64,000 bases of DNA, taken from an uncultured Lentisphaeraceae bacterium. Lineage in GTDB: Bacteria; Verrucomicrobiota; Kiritimatiellia; RFP12; DVOR01. How positions within the stretch are numbered: the stretch's first letter is position 1; each line of letters starts with the position of its first letter. Below, piece by piece: positions 25,503 to 36,100 of the stretch. A program made the translations under genes and the position numbers. Location: contig CASDPK010000021.1 in NCBI GenBank assembly GCA_949282555.1, positions 1-64,000 of the forward strand. Direction: 5' to 3'. Under the pieces are notes generated by a model. It was not told the origin of the DNA. It made no database searches and saw only the letters and a program-made list of their open reading frames with translations.

Positions 25503-25545
25503 AATCTAAACGAACGAACAGGGATGGGCGAACCCACAGAGGGGC

Positions 25546-28500
25546 TCAGAGTTGGTGTTTCCACTTGAAGGTGTTGGGGGCGAAGGGGCGATAATCCTTT
25601 TGATAGGCCTCAACCTCGGCGCGGAGAACGTCGATGGCGGCATCGAGCTGAGGGTCGCGGCCGGCCACCGCATCGGCCGGGGTGTTCTCGACAATCACAT
25701 CCGGAACGGCGCCATGCAACTCCATGTCCGTGCCGTCGAGGGTGTACCAACCGTAGTGCGCCCGGCGAAGCGTGCCAAGGTCAAGCAGAGGGCCATCGTT
25801 GGTGGCGATCACGCCGCCGTTGGTCTGAACGCCGACGAGCTTCCCGCGGCCAAGCTGCTTGATGGCGTGGGAGAAGATCTCACCGTTGGAGACCGTGTTC
25901 TGATTGCAGAGCACCACGATGGGCTTGTCAAAGACCGGGCGCCCCCAGTAACCCGCGAGATAGGCGGGGTTGCCGTGGCGGGGCACGGACCACGAGTGGC
26001 GCTGAACGCCCAAGATGTTGAGCACCTTGTCCGCCGTGAAGCCGCCGGTGTTGTCGCGGACGTCGATGACCATGCCCGCCTTGTCGAAGCCCTCGGCGAA
26101 GATCTCACGCTCGAAGCGGAAGTATTCGTCGTTGTTCATCTTGGCGATGTTGATATACCCGAAAGCCCCGCCGGAACGCCGATGGACATAGTCGCGGCGG
26201 CCGCGATACATGGCCTTTTGGACAAGCTCACGGGCTTTGCCGTAGGTGATGGCCTCGATATAGACCTTCCGCGTCGTGTCGCCGGAGCGCACTTCGACCA
26301 CAAACTTCCCGGGTTGCGGGCCGTTGAGCAACAGCGTGGGGTCCATCCCGGGGCGGACAGGCTTGCCATCGATGGAGAGCACCAAATCCCCGGGACGAAG
26401 GCCAATCTGATCGGAATCGGCGGGCCCGCCGGGAATCACCCGCTTGACCAACCACCCGCGCTCGCCGGCATAATCCTGGTCAAACACAACGCCAAGGTGG
26501 GACGTCAAGGGCTCCCAAGCCTGAAGCGTGGCACTGCGCTCCCACTCTCTGCGGGAATTGTCATTGCCATAGAAGCCGAGATGGGAGGAGTTGAGCTCGC
26601 CATTCAGGGAGTGGATGATGCGCTCAAAAACCGTGCGGCTGGGCGCAAACCGCGCCGGCGCCTGATACTTGGCGCGGACGGCCTCCCAATCGGCCCCATG
26701 GAAATTGGCGTCGTAGTAATTGTCGCGGAGGATACCCCACGCCAACAGGAAGCCCAATTCCTGATAATCCCGAATGTCAAGCTCCTGGTAAACACGGAAT
26801 TCATACGTCTCATCGAACGTGCCGATCTTTCGCTCCGACGTCATCATCACAAGCCGATCGGCCTTCTTCGGGTCCTTGTCCTTGCCGAACCAACCGACGG
26901 GATAACCCCAGCGCGGCTTCAGAAACTTCGGCTTCATATTGTCCGGCAGCGTGATTTCATACGTCCCGGGGCGTCCGCCAATGGTCGCGGGGAAGAGCAC
27001 GCGGCGCGAATCCGGCGCGAAGAAAGGAGACCCCAACTCCGCAATCGGCACCGCACGGACCCGCTCATGGAGGCCGTCGAGATCGACCACCACCTGAGGC
27101 TCCCCCTTCAGGACGTTGGCGTCGGCATCCGGGCGATTGGGGTCCGGCGAGGCATTCACGGTCGCCCCAAGAATCTCAGAGGTCTCCGGGCGATCTTTCA
27201 GCTGCAAGCCCATATGCTCGATGGCCTTGCGGTAATCCTGCGCCTTGAGGGCCTCCTCATCGGAGCGCCGAAGCCACACATAAAAGAGGTTGGAGCCCGT
27301 CCCCGCGCGCTGGCCATTCCAGGCGATCAACTGGCCATCCGGCGACCAAACAGGATTCCCATCCCACGTGAAGCTGCGGGAGAGGTTGTAGGGTCTGGCC
27401 TCCTTGTCGTCGATCGAAAGCAACCAGATATCGTTGTTGCCATAGTCATCGGAGAGCGCCGCGACCAACCACCGGCCATCCGGCGACCAATCGTAGCCTC
27501 CGACCGACTTGACCTTCGGGAAACGGCGAATCACCTTGCCTTCGGCATCCGCCACCGTCAGCACGCTGCCGGTTTCCACCCACGCCAAGCGGCTTCCATC
27601 CGGAGAGGCGGAAAGCGATTCGCGCCGGAGGGAATCCTCCAACAGCGGCCGCACCACGAATTCCGAGTTCTCCCACCAGAAGTGATCCGGACGCGCCTTC
27701 TCCGCCACGAGCAACGCCACGCTGTCGCCACGGTCAGAGAACACGTAAAGACGCTTCCCATCCTTGGAGAACACGCAGTCGCGCTCCTGCGTCCGGGAAT
27801 CGCCATACACCAGCTTCGGCTCCCGCAGAACGGTGTCCATGACGTAAAGGTCGCCGCCGACGGTGAACCCGAATTCCAATCCGCCGCTGGTCGCGGTGAG
27901 GCATCCCGGCGTGTCGTTGTTCCAAAGCGAATCGTAGAAGCGGCGGCGCGTGCCCACGCGGGCAAGGCCCGTATCCTCGGGCACCAAATCGATCCGACGC
28001 GGCGCGACCCCCGGCTGCGTGGGGTCAAACACCCAAAACCACAATCCTTGGCGGAACACCATCGTGCGCCCATCCGCCGAGAGCGTGGGATGAATGACAC
28101 TGTCGCCCTTGAAGAAGGTCAGCTGACGCTCTTCCGTCCCCGGGAAGGCGTGCCACCACACGTTCTGCGTGCCATCCTGCCCGGAAACGTAATAAAACCC
28201 CTTCCCATCCGGGGCCCACGTGGGGGAACGGCTCTCCGTGGGATGCTTCACCGCGAGCGAAAAGGTCTTGGCCTGCGTGTCATAACACCACACGCGGGAG
28301 GCGTTCTCCCCCTTGAAGCCCTTGCGGTAAAGGTCATCCCCCTCCTGCGTGAAGAGCACATAGCGGCCATCCGGCGAAGGCGAAGGCTCAGACCCCATCG
28401 CATCGAAAAGGCGGCGCTCCGCGGCGCGGCGATCCACCGGCAACCACGCCAAGCGCCCCATGTCGAAGGCCGATCCCTCGTCGTCCCGCAACACATAGCA

Positions 28501-28953
28501 AAGCAACTCCGAATCATCGGCCGACCACGCATAGGGCCGCTCCGCCTCGGAGTTGAACCCAATCTGCCGGGCCTCGGCCCCCTCGGCGATGTCCGCCACG
28601 AACGTGTGCCACCCGCCCGCGCGGTTGGATTGGAAGGCAAAGCGCTTGCCATCCCGCGAAACCACCGGCCAAGCATCGCGCCCCAAAGAATGCTGGAGCA
28701 CCTTCGCCGTCCCACCTTCCACGGGCGCAATCCAAATCGCATTGCACCACTCGAAAAGGAAGCGCTTTCCATCCGGCAAAAGCGACGGACGGGAGGCCAA
28801 ATAAATCCGTTCCGGGTCGAACCCCTGCGGCAACGCCACCGAAGCCGGGCGGCACGGCCACGTCGCCTCCTCCTCGGCCACCGCCGGCGCCACGGCCGCC
28901 AACGAAAGGCCCAGCGTCAGCAAAAGGGAAAACGAAAACGCACGATGGGGCAT
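25546..28953 (-). CDS. Secreted tricorn-like S41 protease
   Basis: A 1135-residue homologue of the tricorn protease, which degrades peptides released by larger proteases. A signal peptide (residues 1-27, ending PAVAEEE) implies periplasmic action, unlike archaeal tricorn. Order: WD40/TolB-like propellers (residues 35-680; repeated SPDGR/FLFEW-type strands), a helical linker, a PDZ domain near 850 (GGPADSDQIGLRPGDLVLSIDG) and an S41 core. The nucleophile Ser lies in NTVSNGEIF, after FDKPIVVLCN. The ATG at 28953 has GGAG eight bases upstream; a TTG at 28959 overlapping the exporter stop is the alternative. It is coupled to the ABC exporter gene before it. Confidence 0.92.
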   Translation of the reverse strand: MPHRAFSFSLLLTLGLSLAAVAPAVAEEEATWPCRPASVALPQGFDPERIYLASRPSLLPDGKRFLFEWCNAIWIAPVEGGTAKVLQHSLGRDAWPVVSRDGKRFAFQSNRAGGWHTFVADIAEGAEARQIGFNSEAERPYAWSADDSELLCYVLRDDEGSAFDMGRLAWLPVDRRAAERRLFDAMGSEPSPSPDGRYVLFTQEGDDLYRKGFKGENASRVWCYDTQAKTFSLAVKHPTESRSPTWAPDGKGFYYVSGQDGTQNVWWHAFPGTEERQLTFFKGDSVIHPTLSADGRTMVFRQGLWFWVFDPTQPGVAPRRIDLVPEDTGLARVGTRRRFYDSLWNNDTPGCLTATSGGLEFGFTVGGDLYVMDTVLREPKLVYGDSRTQERDCVFSKDGKRLYVFSDRGDSVALLVAEKARPDHFWWENSEFVVRPLLEDSLRRESLSASPDGSRLAWVETGSVLTVADAEGKVIRRFPKVKSVGGYDWSPDGRWLVAALSDDYGNNDIWLLSIDDKEARPYNLSRSFTWDGNPVWSPDGQLIAWNGQRAGTGSNLFYVWLRRSDEEALKAQDYRKAIEHMGLQLKDRPETSEILGATVNASPDPNRPDADANVLKGEPQVVVDLDGLHERVRAVPIAELGSPFFAPDSRRVLFPATIGGRPGTYEITLPDNMKPKFLKPRWGYPVGWFGKDKDPKKADRLVMMTSERKIGTFDETYEFRVYQELDIRDYQELGFLLAWGILRDNYYDANFHGADWEAVRAKYQAPARFAPSRTVFERIIHSLNGELNSSHLGFYGNDNSRREWERSATLQAWEPLTSHLGVVFDQDYAGERGWLVKRVIPGGPADSDQIGLRPGDLVLSIDGKPVRPGMDPTLLLNGPQPGKFVVEVRSGDTTRKVYIEAITYGKARELVQKAMYRGRRDYVHRRSGGAFGYINIAKMNNDEYFRFEREIFAEGFDKAGMVIDVRDNTGGFTADKVLNILGVQRHSWSVPRHGNPAYLAGYWGRPVFDKPIVVLCNQNTVSNGEIFSHAIKQLGRGKLVGVQTNGGVIATNDGPLLDLGTLRRAHYGWYTLDGTDMELHGAVPDVIVENTPADAVAGRDPQLDAAIDVLRAEVEAYQKDYRPFAPNTFKWKHQL

Positions 28954-28955
28954 AC

Positions 28956-31088
28956 TCAATTCTCCGAAGTCTCGCGATTCTGAATGTCACACAAGCGCCG
29001 ATAGAGCCCGCCGAGGGCGTAGAGCTCCTCATGCGTGCCGCGCTCCTTGATGACGCCCTGGTCAAGCACCAAGATGCAATCGGCCTTGCGCACGGTGGAC
29101 AACCGATGGGCAATGGCAAAAATGGTCCGCTCCTTCATGAGGTTGTCAATCGCGGCCTGCACCTGCTGCTCGGTGACGGTGTCCAGCGCGCTGGTCGCTT
29201 CGTCAAGGATCAGAATGGGCGGATTGCGCAGGATGGCTCTGGCAATGGCCACGCGCTGGCGTTCGCCGCCGCTGAGCACAAAGCCCTTCTCGCCCACCAC
29301 CCGGGCATAGCCCTCCGGATGGGCCATGATGAAATCATGCGCGTTGGCGAGGCGCGCCGCGGCCTCAATCTGCTCCTGCGTGGCCCCGGGCGTGCCATAG
29401 GCGATGTTGGCGGCCACGGTGTCGTTGAAGAGAATCGACTCCTGCGTCACTGCGCCAATCACCGTCCGCAAATCGGCGATCCGATACTCGCGGATATCGT
29501 GCCCATCCAAAAGCACCCGCCCGCCGGAGACATCGTAGAAGCGCGCGAGCAAATTGGCCAACGTGCTCTTGCCGCTCCCGGTGGAGCCCACCACGGCGTA
29601 CATCTGCCCGGGGCGGATCTCGAAGGAAGCATCACGCACCACCAATTCGCCCTTGCCCGCATAACGGAAGTCCACATGGTCAAAGACAAGACGCTCCCGG
29701 AACGCCGTGATCGGCAGGGCGTCGGGCCGCTCAACCAACTCCTCGTGCACGTCGAGCAACGAGAAGATACGCTGGAGCGCCGCACGGCCATTCTCCAACG
29801 CCGTCTGCAAACGCCCAATCTGCTTCATCGGCTTGTAAAGGATGATGAACGGCAATGCCAACGGAATGATCTCCGCCAATCCATGCCCCGTGGCAAAGCA
29901 ATACACCGCAAACAGCGTCGCCAACAAAATCGCCACCGTCTCCGTGAGCGGCCCCACCAGAATGCTCAGCCGCACGGCCCGCAAGCACATCTTGAGCGCC
30001 TTGAGGTTGTACAGATGGTACTTCTCGCTCTCCTGCGCCTCCGTGTGATAGGCCTTGACCACGCGCACGCACGTCAGGTTCTCATGGAAATTGGAGCCGA
30101 TCTCCGCGCTCTGCGCCAGCAGGCGGGTGGACCACTGCCGGATGCGCTTGCCCAGCCACACCACCGGCAGCATACAGAGCGGATACCCGAAAACCGCAAT
30201 GAGCAACAGCGACATCATGCCGTTGTGGATCGCGAACCAACACACGAAAATCACCGCGCCAAGCACCTCAAACGGCGCACGGCACAAGTCACTCATCGTC
30301 TGGCTGATCAGCGTTCGGATGGTTTCGGGGTCACCCGTCGCGCGGCTCATCAAGCGCCCCACGTCGGCACGCCCATGGAACGCCAGCGACTGCGCCTGCA
30401 AGTGGTCGAACATCGCATTGCGCACGTCCATCACCACCTTCATCCCGGCCTTGGTGAGGTAATACTGGTTCAGATACTGCGTGACCATCTTCAGCAGCAC
30501 CGCCAACGCCATCACCAGTCCGAAGACCGTCACCGTCGCCGCCGGCCCCGAAATCCCCACCTTCCCGAGCCACCGCTCGGCCTGCGCAAGATAGCGCTGA
30601 TACTTTGCCGCCTCGGCCTGATTCTGCCGTTCCAATCGCGAAGCCGCCTGCGCCTCGGGCGAAAGTTCCTTCGCCACCGTCAGCACCGCCTCCGAGGACT
30701 GCCCCACCGCCGTGCCCAAACGCGACACCTCGCCCGCGCGAAGCGGCGCCGTCTCGGGAGCGCGCCCCAAAGCCGCGCCCTCATGGCCGATGGCCTTGGC
30801 CGTCTCGGCCAAACGGCGTCCCTCACGCTCCAACCGCGCGGAGACGGAAGTCGTATCGACCGTCTCCACCTCCATCGACTTCAGCATGGGCTGAACCGCC
30901 GAGAAGAGCGGCACCCATGCGCCCCCCGTCACCATTCCGAGGAACGCCCCCAGAAAAATCAACCGCCGATAGCGGCGGGCGAACCCCCACAAACGGCGGT
31001 AGACTTCCTTGGCCGTGTAGTCCCGATCAAACCACTCACGGTTGACGGCAGGCGGCGCGGGCTCAGGGCGTTTCCGCTTTCTGGACAT
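28956..31088 (-). CDS. ABC exporter (MsbA/LmrA type) with a large extracytoplasmic insertion
   Basis: A 710-residue half-transporter with fused membrane and ATPase domains, expected to work as a homodimer exporting lipids, drugs or peptides. Six membrane helices lie between residues 42 and about 430. The ATPase has Walker A GSTGSGKS (501-508), signature LSGGERQ (605-611), Walker B ILILDEATSALD (625-636) and the H-loop AHRLST (660-665). Between helix 1 and helix 2 (residues 67-180) lies a charged, Ala/Glu/Arg-rich, probably coiled-coil segment of about 115 residues, where most family members have a short loop. The start ATG 31088 is preceded by TAGGAG. Its stop abuts the tricorn-like gene. Confidence 0.93.
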   Translation of the reverse strand: MSRKRKRPEPAPPAVNREWFDRDYTAKEVYRRLWGFARRYRRLIFLGAFLGMVTGGAWVPLFSAVQPMLKSMEVETVDTTSVSARLEREGRRLAETAKAIGHEGAALGRAPETAPLRAGEVSRLGTAVGQSSEAVLTVAKELSPEAQAASRLERQNQAEAAKYQRYLAQAERWLGKVGISGPAATVTVFGLVMALAVLLKMVTQYLNQYYLTKAGMKVVMDVRNAMFDHLQAQSLAFHGRADVGRLMSRATGDPETIRTLISQTMSDLCRAPFEVLGAVIFVCWFAIHNGMMSLLLIAVFGYPLCMLPVVWLGKRIRQWSTRLLAQSAEIGSNFHENLTCVRVVKAYHTEAQESEKYHLYNLKALKMCLRAVRLSILVGPLTETVAILLATLFAVYCFATGHGLAEIIPLALPFIILYKPMKQIGRLQTALENGRAALQRIFSLLDVHEELVERPDALPITAFRERLVFDHVDFRYAGKGELVVRDASFEIRPGQMYAVVGSTGSGKSTLANLLARFYDVSGGRVLLDGHDIREYRIADLRTVIGAVTQESILFNDTVAANIAYGTPGATQEQIEAAARLANAHDFIMAHPEGYARVVGEKGFVLSGGERQRVAIARAILRNPPILILDEATSALDTVTEQQVQAAIDNLMKERTIFAIAHRLSTVRKADCILVLDQGVIKERGTHEELYALGGLYRRLCDIQNRETSEN

Positions 31089-31130
31089 GGCAACTCCTAG
31101 GGATAAAGCCTCGGGCGGGGACTGACGTCC

Positions 31131-31166
31131 CGGGGCATGAGACGCCACAACGCGCCTCATGCCCCG
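31131..31166. other. Stem-loop between oadA-like gene and ABC exporter
   Basis: A 15-bp inverted repeat with a single mismatch (31131-31145 with 31152-31166) and a 6-nt loop lies 18 bp past the stop of the minus-strand carboxylase gene. No T-run follows on either strand, so it may slow 3' degradation of mRNA rather than terminate. Confidence 0.6.
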
Positions 31167-31183
31167 CTACGCTCCAAGTGGTC

Positions 31184-33046
31184 TCACTCAATCTCGGCGA
31201 TGGGCGAACCCTTCTGCACGTTCTCGCCGGCCTTCACGAGGAAGCGGACGATCTTGCAGTCTTCGGGGGCCTTCACCGGGTTGAAGAGCTTCATGGCCTC
31301 CAACACGCACACGGGCTGGCCGGCCTTGACGGTGGCGCCTTCCTCGACCATGTTCGGCTTGCCGGGGGCATCGGCGCGATAGAACGTGCCGGTGAGCGTG
31401 GCGTTGAGCGTCTTCTTCGGCGCGGCGGCGGGAGCCGGGGCGGCTTCCGCGGCAGTCGGGGCCGCCGTCGCGGCGGGGGCCGGGGCGGCGGCAAGCGCTG
31501 AGGCGTCCACCTTCAGGTTTCCGCCCAGCGAGCCGAAGAGCGCCACAAACTGGCGGCCGATGGCGGCGAAGCGCGCATCATCCGCGCTGAGCGGGGCCGG
31601 AGCAGGGGCTTCGGCGGCCTTCTTGGCCTCAGCGGCGGCCTTGGCCACGGTCATTTCCGTGTCGGCGGGGATGGGATCGCGCTCACCCTCGGGCTTGGCG
31701 CGCCACTGGAAGTAATCCAGCGCCACGGCGGGGAACATGCAATAAGAAAGGATATCCTCCTCGCTCTGCACCAGCTTGGGGTCCAGCTCCTTGGCGGCCT
31801 GAGCCAAGCCGGGCTTCAACAGGTCGGCCGGGCGGCAGGTGATCTTCTTCTCCTTGCCGAGGATCTTCTTCTCGAGCTTCGGGTCCACCGGTGCGGGCGA
31901 ACGGCCATAGTAGCCGGCGACATACTGGCGGGTCTCATTGGACACCATCGAGTAGCGCTCACCGGAAAGGACGTTGAGCACCGCCTGCACCCCCATGATC
32001 TGCGAGGTGGGCGTGACGAGCGGCGGATAGCCCATGTCCTTGCGCACGCGCGGGAGCTCCTCCAGCACCTCAGGGAGGCGGTCAAGCGCGCCCTGCTGGG
32101 CCAGCTGACTGCGGGTGTTGGAAATCATGCCGCCGGGGATGTGGTGCAGCAACACCTGCACGTCCACGGCCTCGGCGCCGGCGTTGGCCTTGAGGGCGCG
32201 CTGGGGCTTGAGCGCCTTGAAATAGTTGTCGATCTCGGTGAGGCGTTCGGCCTTGAGGCCGGTCTCGTAGCCAAGGCCCTCAAAGATGGCCTTCATCGTG
32301 CCATGCGCCGGCTGGGAAGAGAAGCCGGAGAGCGTCGCCACCGCGCAGTCCACCGCGCCCGCGCCCGCCTCCACGGCCGCCATGTACATGGCCGGGGCCA
32401 TGCCGCTGGTCATGTGCGAGTGCACCTCGATGGGCAGATCGGGCAACGCCTTCTTCAACCCCGCGATGAGCTCACGCGCGGCCGAAGGCGTCAAAATGCC
32501 GGCCATGTCCTTGATCGCCAGCGAGTCAATGCCCAGCTCCACCTGCTCCTTGGCGAACTTCACGTAATTCGCCACCGTGTGCACGGGCGAGAAGGTGTAG
32601 CAAATGGTGCCCTGCGCGTGCCCGCCATACTTCTTCACCGCGCGGATCGCGGCCTCAAGGTTGCGGACGTCGTTCAGCGCGTCAAAGCAACGGAAGATGT
32701 CCATCCCGTTCTCGCACATCTTCGCCACGCAACGCTCCAGCACATCGTCCGGATAGTGCTTGTAGCCCAAGCAGTTCTGCCCGCGCAACAACATCTGGAG
32801 CGGCGTCTTTTTGCACACGGCCTTGATCTGGCGCAGACGCTCCCACGGATCTTCGCGCAGGAAGCGCATGCAGACGTCGAACGTCGCCCCGCCCCAGCAC
32901 TCGATCGCGTAAAAGCCCGCATCATCCACCGCCTCCAGGATGCCCAGGATGTCCTTCGTGCGCATCCGGGTGGCCCAGAGCGACTGATGCGCGTCGCGCA
33001 GGGAGGTATCGACGAAACGAACCGTCTTCTTTTCAGCTTTGGCCAT
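31184..33046 (-). CDS. oadA: Oxaloacetate decarboxylase alpha / pyruvate carboxylase subunit B-like
   Basis: A 620-residue biotin-carrying carboxyltransferase. The N-terminal TIM barrel starts RFVDTSLRDAHQSLWATRMRT, with metal ligands in LRDAHQS and VEVHSHMTSGMAP. The central conserved carboxylase domain spans about residues 290-470. An Ala/Pro-rich linker (about 500-550) leads to the biotinyl domain with EAMKL; the biotin lysine (586) is the usual 35 residues from the C-terminus. The partner subunits of a sodium-pumping decarboxylase (beta, gamma) or of a pyruvate carboxylase are not in the window, so its complex is unknown. A very good promoter lies upstream. Confidence 0.92.
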   Translation of the reverse strand: MAKAEKKTVRFVDTSLRDAHQSLWATRMRTKDILGILEAVDDAGFYAIECWGGATFDVCMRFLREDPWERLRQIKAVCKKTPLQMLLRGQNCLGYKHYPDDVLERCVAKMCENGMDIFRCFDALNDVRNLEAAIRAVKKYGGHAQGTICYTFSPVHTVANYVKFAKEQVELGIDSLAIKDMAGILTPSAARELIAGLKKALPDLPIEVHSHMTSGMAPAMYMAAVEAGAGAVDCAVATLSGFSSQPAHGTMKAIFEGLGYETGLKAERLTEIDNYFKALKPQRALKANAGAEAVDVQVLLHHIPGGMISNTRSQLAQQGALDRLPEVLEELPRVRKDMGYPPLVTPTSQIMGVQAVLNVLSGERYSMVSNETRQYVAGYYGRSPAPVDPKLEKKILGKEKKITCRPADLLKPGLAQAAKELDPKLVQSEEDILSYCMFPAVALDYFQWRAKPEGERDPIPADTEMTVAKAAAEAKKAAEAPAPAPLSADDARFAAIGRQFVALFGSLGGNLKVDASALAAAPAPAATAAPTAAEAAPAPAAAPKKTLNATLTGTFYRADAPGKPNMVEEGATVKAGQPVCVLEAMKLFNPVKAPEDCKIVRFLVKAGENVQKGSPIAEIE

Positions 33047-33108
33047 GAACGTGTTTCCTTTCGGGATGTTCGATTGAAATTGGCACAGGATACTCCAAAA
33101 CGCTGTCC

Positions 33109-33137
33109 ATTATCCCACGTCCCCGCCCCGCGGTCAA
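33109..33137 (-). promoter_or_regulatory. Sigma-70 type promoter of the oadA-like gene
   Basis: On the minus strand TTGACC (33132-33137), a 17-bp spacer and GATAAT (33109-33114). Transcription should start near 33102, leaving a leader of about 55 nt that ends with a GAAAGGAAA ribosome-binding site. It is the best -35/-10 pair in the window. Confidence 0.75.
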
Positions 33138-33176
33138 GTCGTTGAACATGACAGGGTAACGCTGAAGGGCGACGGC

Positions 33177-36100
33177 CTACTCCATCTCGACGGCCACGCG
33201 GAAGAACCGGCTCTCAGCGGTGGCGGGGAGCCATTCCGGGTCGGAAAGAGACGTCTTCCCAAGAAGGGTGTAGGCACGCCCCGGGATCTTCTCCCACGTG
33301 ATGTCGGCCACGTCTCCCTCCTTGGGGATGATGGAGGTAATGCGCAGGGCGCTGGTGGCATCGGTGGGGTCGGTTCCGGCGACGTATTCCTCCCAGTTCA
33401 GGAAACCATCCCCATCGGAATCCTCCTCCGCCTTGAGGCGTTGTTTGGCCTCGGTATTCTCGGTGGGGAAGTAGGAGGAGATCCAGCCCAACGGCATGGA
33501 GCCTTTGTCAGAGCCCAACGTGACGCCGAGCGGTTTCACCGTCACGGTTTTGTCACTGCCACTGAGATAGGTATAGGAGCCTGAACCCGTTCGGCGAGCG
33601 AAGAAGCGTAAGGCAAGGGCACCAGGAGTCACATCGCGCGCCAAAGGATAGAGGTAACCATAGCGCCATGCTGTATTGTCCACAGCAGAGATGGCAACCT
33701 CTGCCTTAGAAAGATCCGTGACGGTCTGCCATGGTCTTCCATGAACCTCTGCATAGAAGGCAACATTGCTCACTCGTAGGACAGTTCCTGGATAGGCGAC
33801 CATCGGCGAAAGCGTCCATTTCGCCGGCCAAAGGCGCATGACCGGGTAAAGCGTGAGGGTCTTGGTGGCAGTCTTACCACAAGCCTCCGCCGTGATCCTC
33901 AAGGTAGCGGCATAGAAGCGGGAGGTTTTCGGCACAAGGCGACCGAGGGCGTCCACCTCCACCTCAACGGAAGTGACCCCATTATTGGAACTTACCGAGG
34001 TGCTGACGACACTCCACGTGGGGAGGATGTCGATGGTTCTTCCATCCGCCAGCGTAGCCGTACACGTCAGGCATGTTTCGGGATCATCCTCTAGATCCAC
34101 GACATTCGGGGCCACGATGGCGAGACTCCGAACATCGTCTTCCGAGACCACTGAGACGGATTGATTCGCACGAACGCTTTGGTTCCAAAGAATCCCGGCG
34201 ACCTGCACAGTGATGTCGCCAGTGGCCCTAGGCGTCAAAAGCCCTTCTTCGGAAATGTCCGCAACCGTTCCAGACACGAGGCCCCACACCAACGATTCCC
34301 CCACGTCCGCCTCAACACCGTCGGAGAAAAGGGCCACTGCGGAATAGACAGTGGGAGAAAGAATAGCCTCCGGACCAACAATGCGAACCTCACTTATGGT
34401 GACTCGAGGGAGTTTGGCATGGCCAACGGCAACAACGTTCGCCACCTTATTGGTGTAAGAACCCCTGTCTTGGGCGAGGGCAGCATTGCCAAACCAACCC
34501 TTCTTGGGGGCGAAGGCCCTAGGGTCAAAGGCTCCGTATTGCGGGCTGCCACCCGCCATCCCGGAAGTGTCTGTGTCGATATTGCAATAGTAGAGCACGT
34601 AACGCTCTGTGAAATCCGTTCCCATGTCACGGAGCTGGCCCTTCACCGAAGACGTGGGGCCACACCAATCCGCCCCACTGAGCACGAAGAGCGCCTTGCC
34701 TGTGCGCAACGCCTCGGCGCGCGCCTCGGCGGCGTCGGTATGGATTCGGAAGGGCGCCTCCCCGGAGAGCGCGAAGTCGATCGGGCCGGGCAATTGTGGG
34801 CAAAGGGTCGCCGCAGCGATGGGTGTTTGTTCTTTCGCCTTTGTGCCGATGGGAATATTCGCGGAAAGCCCTCCTACTGAGACCTGACGGTCGCCAAGGA
34901 GCCATTCGGCACTTGCCCGCCGTCCATATTCTCCAAAGACGCCCGTCCGGAAGGAAACGGAGCCAAGACGCCCAGGAACACAGGATTCGCCCCAACCATC
35001 GCCCCATGTGGCACATCCATAGACGGGCACCACGTCAGCCGTAGGGCCAACCATTGTCACCACAGAATTGATTGTCGTGTACCCTCCGACTGCCGGCAAA
35101 GCGTACCATGCGTCGTCCATCCCACCCCACCCCATGAAAATGCGGGTGTAGGGTGCTCCCGCGTCGTCCTCCCCATAGCCCACGGCCAAAACCGCGTGTC
35201 CTCCGTTGCCGGAAAGGCTAAGGACCACGGGCGCCTCACACCGCGTCTGCGCGTAGATGAGTTTCTCATAATGTTCGGGAGTGACGTTATGGACCGCCCG
35301 TGCCGATTTCAAGCCGAAATCATTACGCAACACGTCGGCCAACATGGTGGTGACGGCTCCCGAACCGTTGGCGGTGTATGCCATGTTCACACAGACACCG
35401 ACATCGTAGACCACGCGGCCCATGAGCTCTTTGGCCGCCTCGCTGAGTTCAATGCCTTTGAGCCATTTCCGCGGAAGGAGCGACCAATCGTAAGCACCGC
35501 CAAGGGTCGTCAGGTTTCGCGTCACGCCGTCCACCTTGCACGCGCGGGTGACGCCCGTCGGGCCTTGGGCAACGCGGAAATAGTGTAAGACAGCCGCACC
35601 CGCCACGGCCACGCACCCGGCGGGATAATGATTCGGCGTGTAACGGTCGTAGAGCTCACCGGAAGGCAACGAGACAAAACTGTTCCAGTTGTTTTGGTTC
35701 CAATGCGTTGTGCGGCGCTGGCACCAATCGTACGGGAAGGAATAGACCCGTGCGGGATGTCCGGAAGCCTCCAAGGCAAAAGTCTGAAGGACACGCTCTC
35801 CCAAGAGATCGTCCCAGCGAGCTTCCGCTTCAGCGGCGGCCTCCTCAACGTCAGCCGAGACCGCCTTGCGGGCGGTGGACGAGGGCGCCACCGCCGCCAA
35901 GCGTGACGAAAGATCCGCCTGTAGCAGGTCAACGAGCGGATGCCCCGCCGGGATGTCGGCGCCCTCGGCCTCCGGCACGGCGGCGATCACCGGCGGCAGG
36001 CGGGTGTCGCCCGCCACCACCAAAAGCCCCGCCTCTTCCATCGGCACCTTCCAGTAAAGTGTTGCACCCGAAGCCGAAGCGACAGCCACCGGCTCCCCGG

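Noticed and set aside
25552-28983. A 1143-codon open frame opposite the tricorn-like gene
   Set aside because: Antisense shadow: Arg/His-rich, no motif, and no start signal. The minus-strand gene has signal peptide, PDZ and S41 motifs.
31131-31166. Terminator for the oadA-like gene
   Set aside because: The stem is strong but neither strand has a T-run after it, so it is listed only as a stem-loop.
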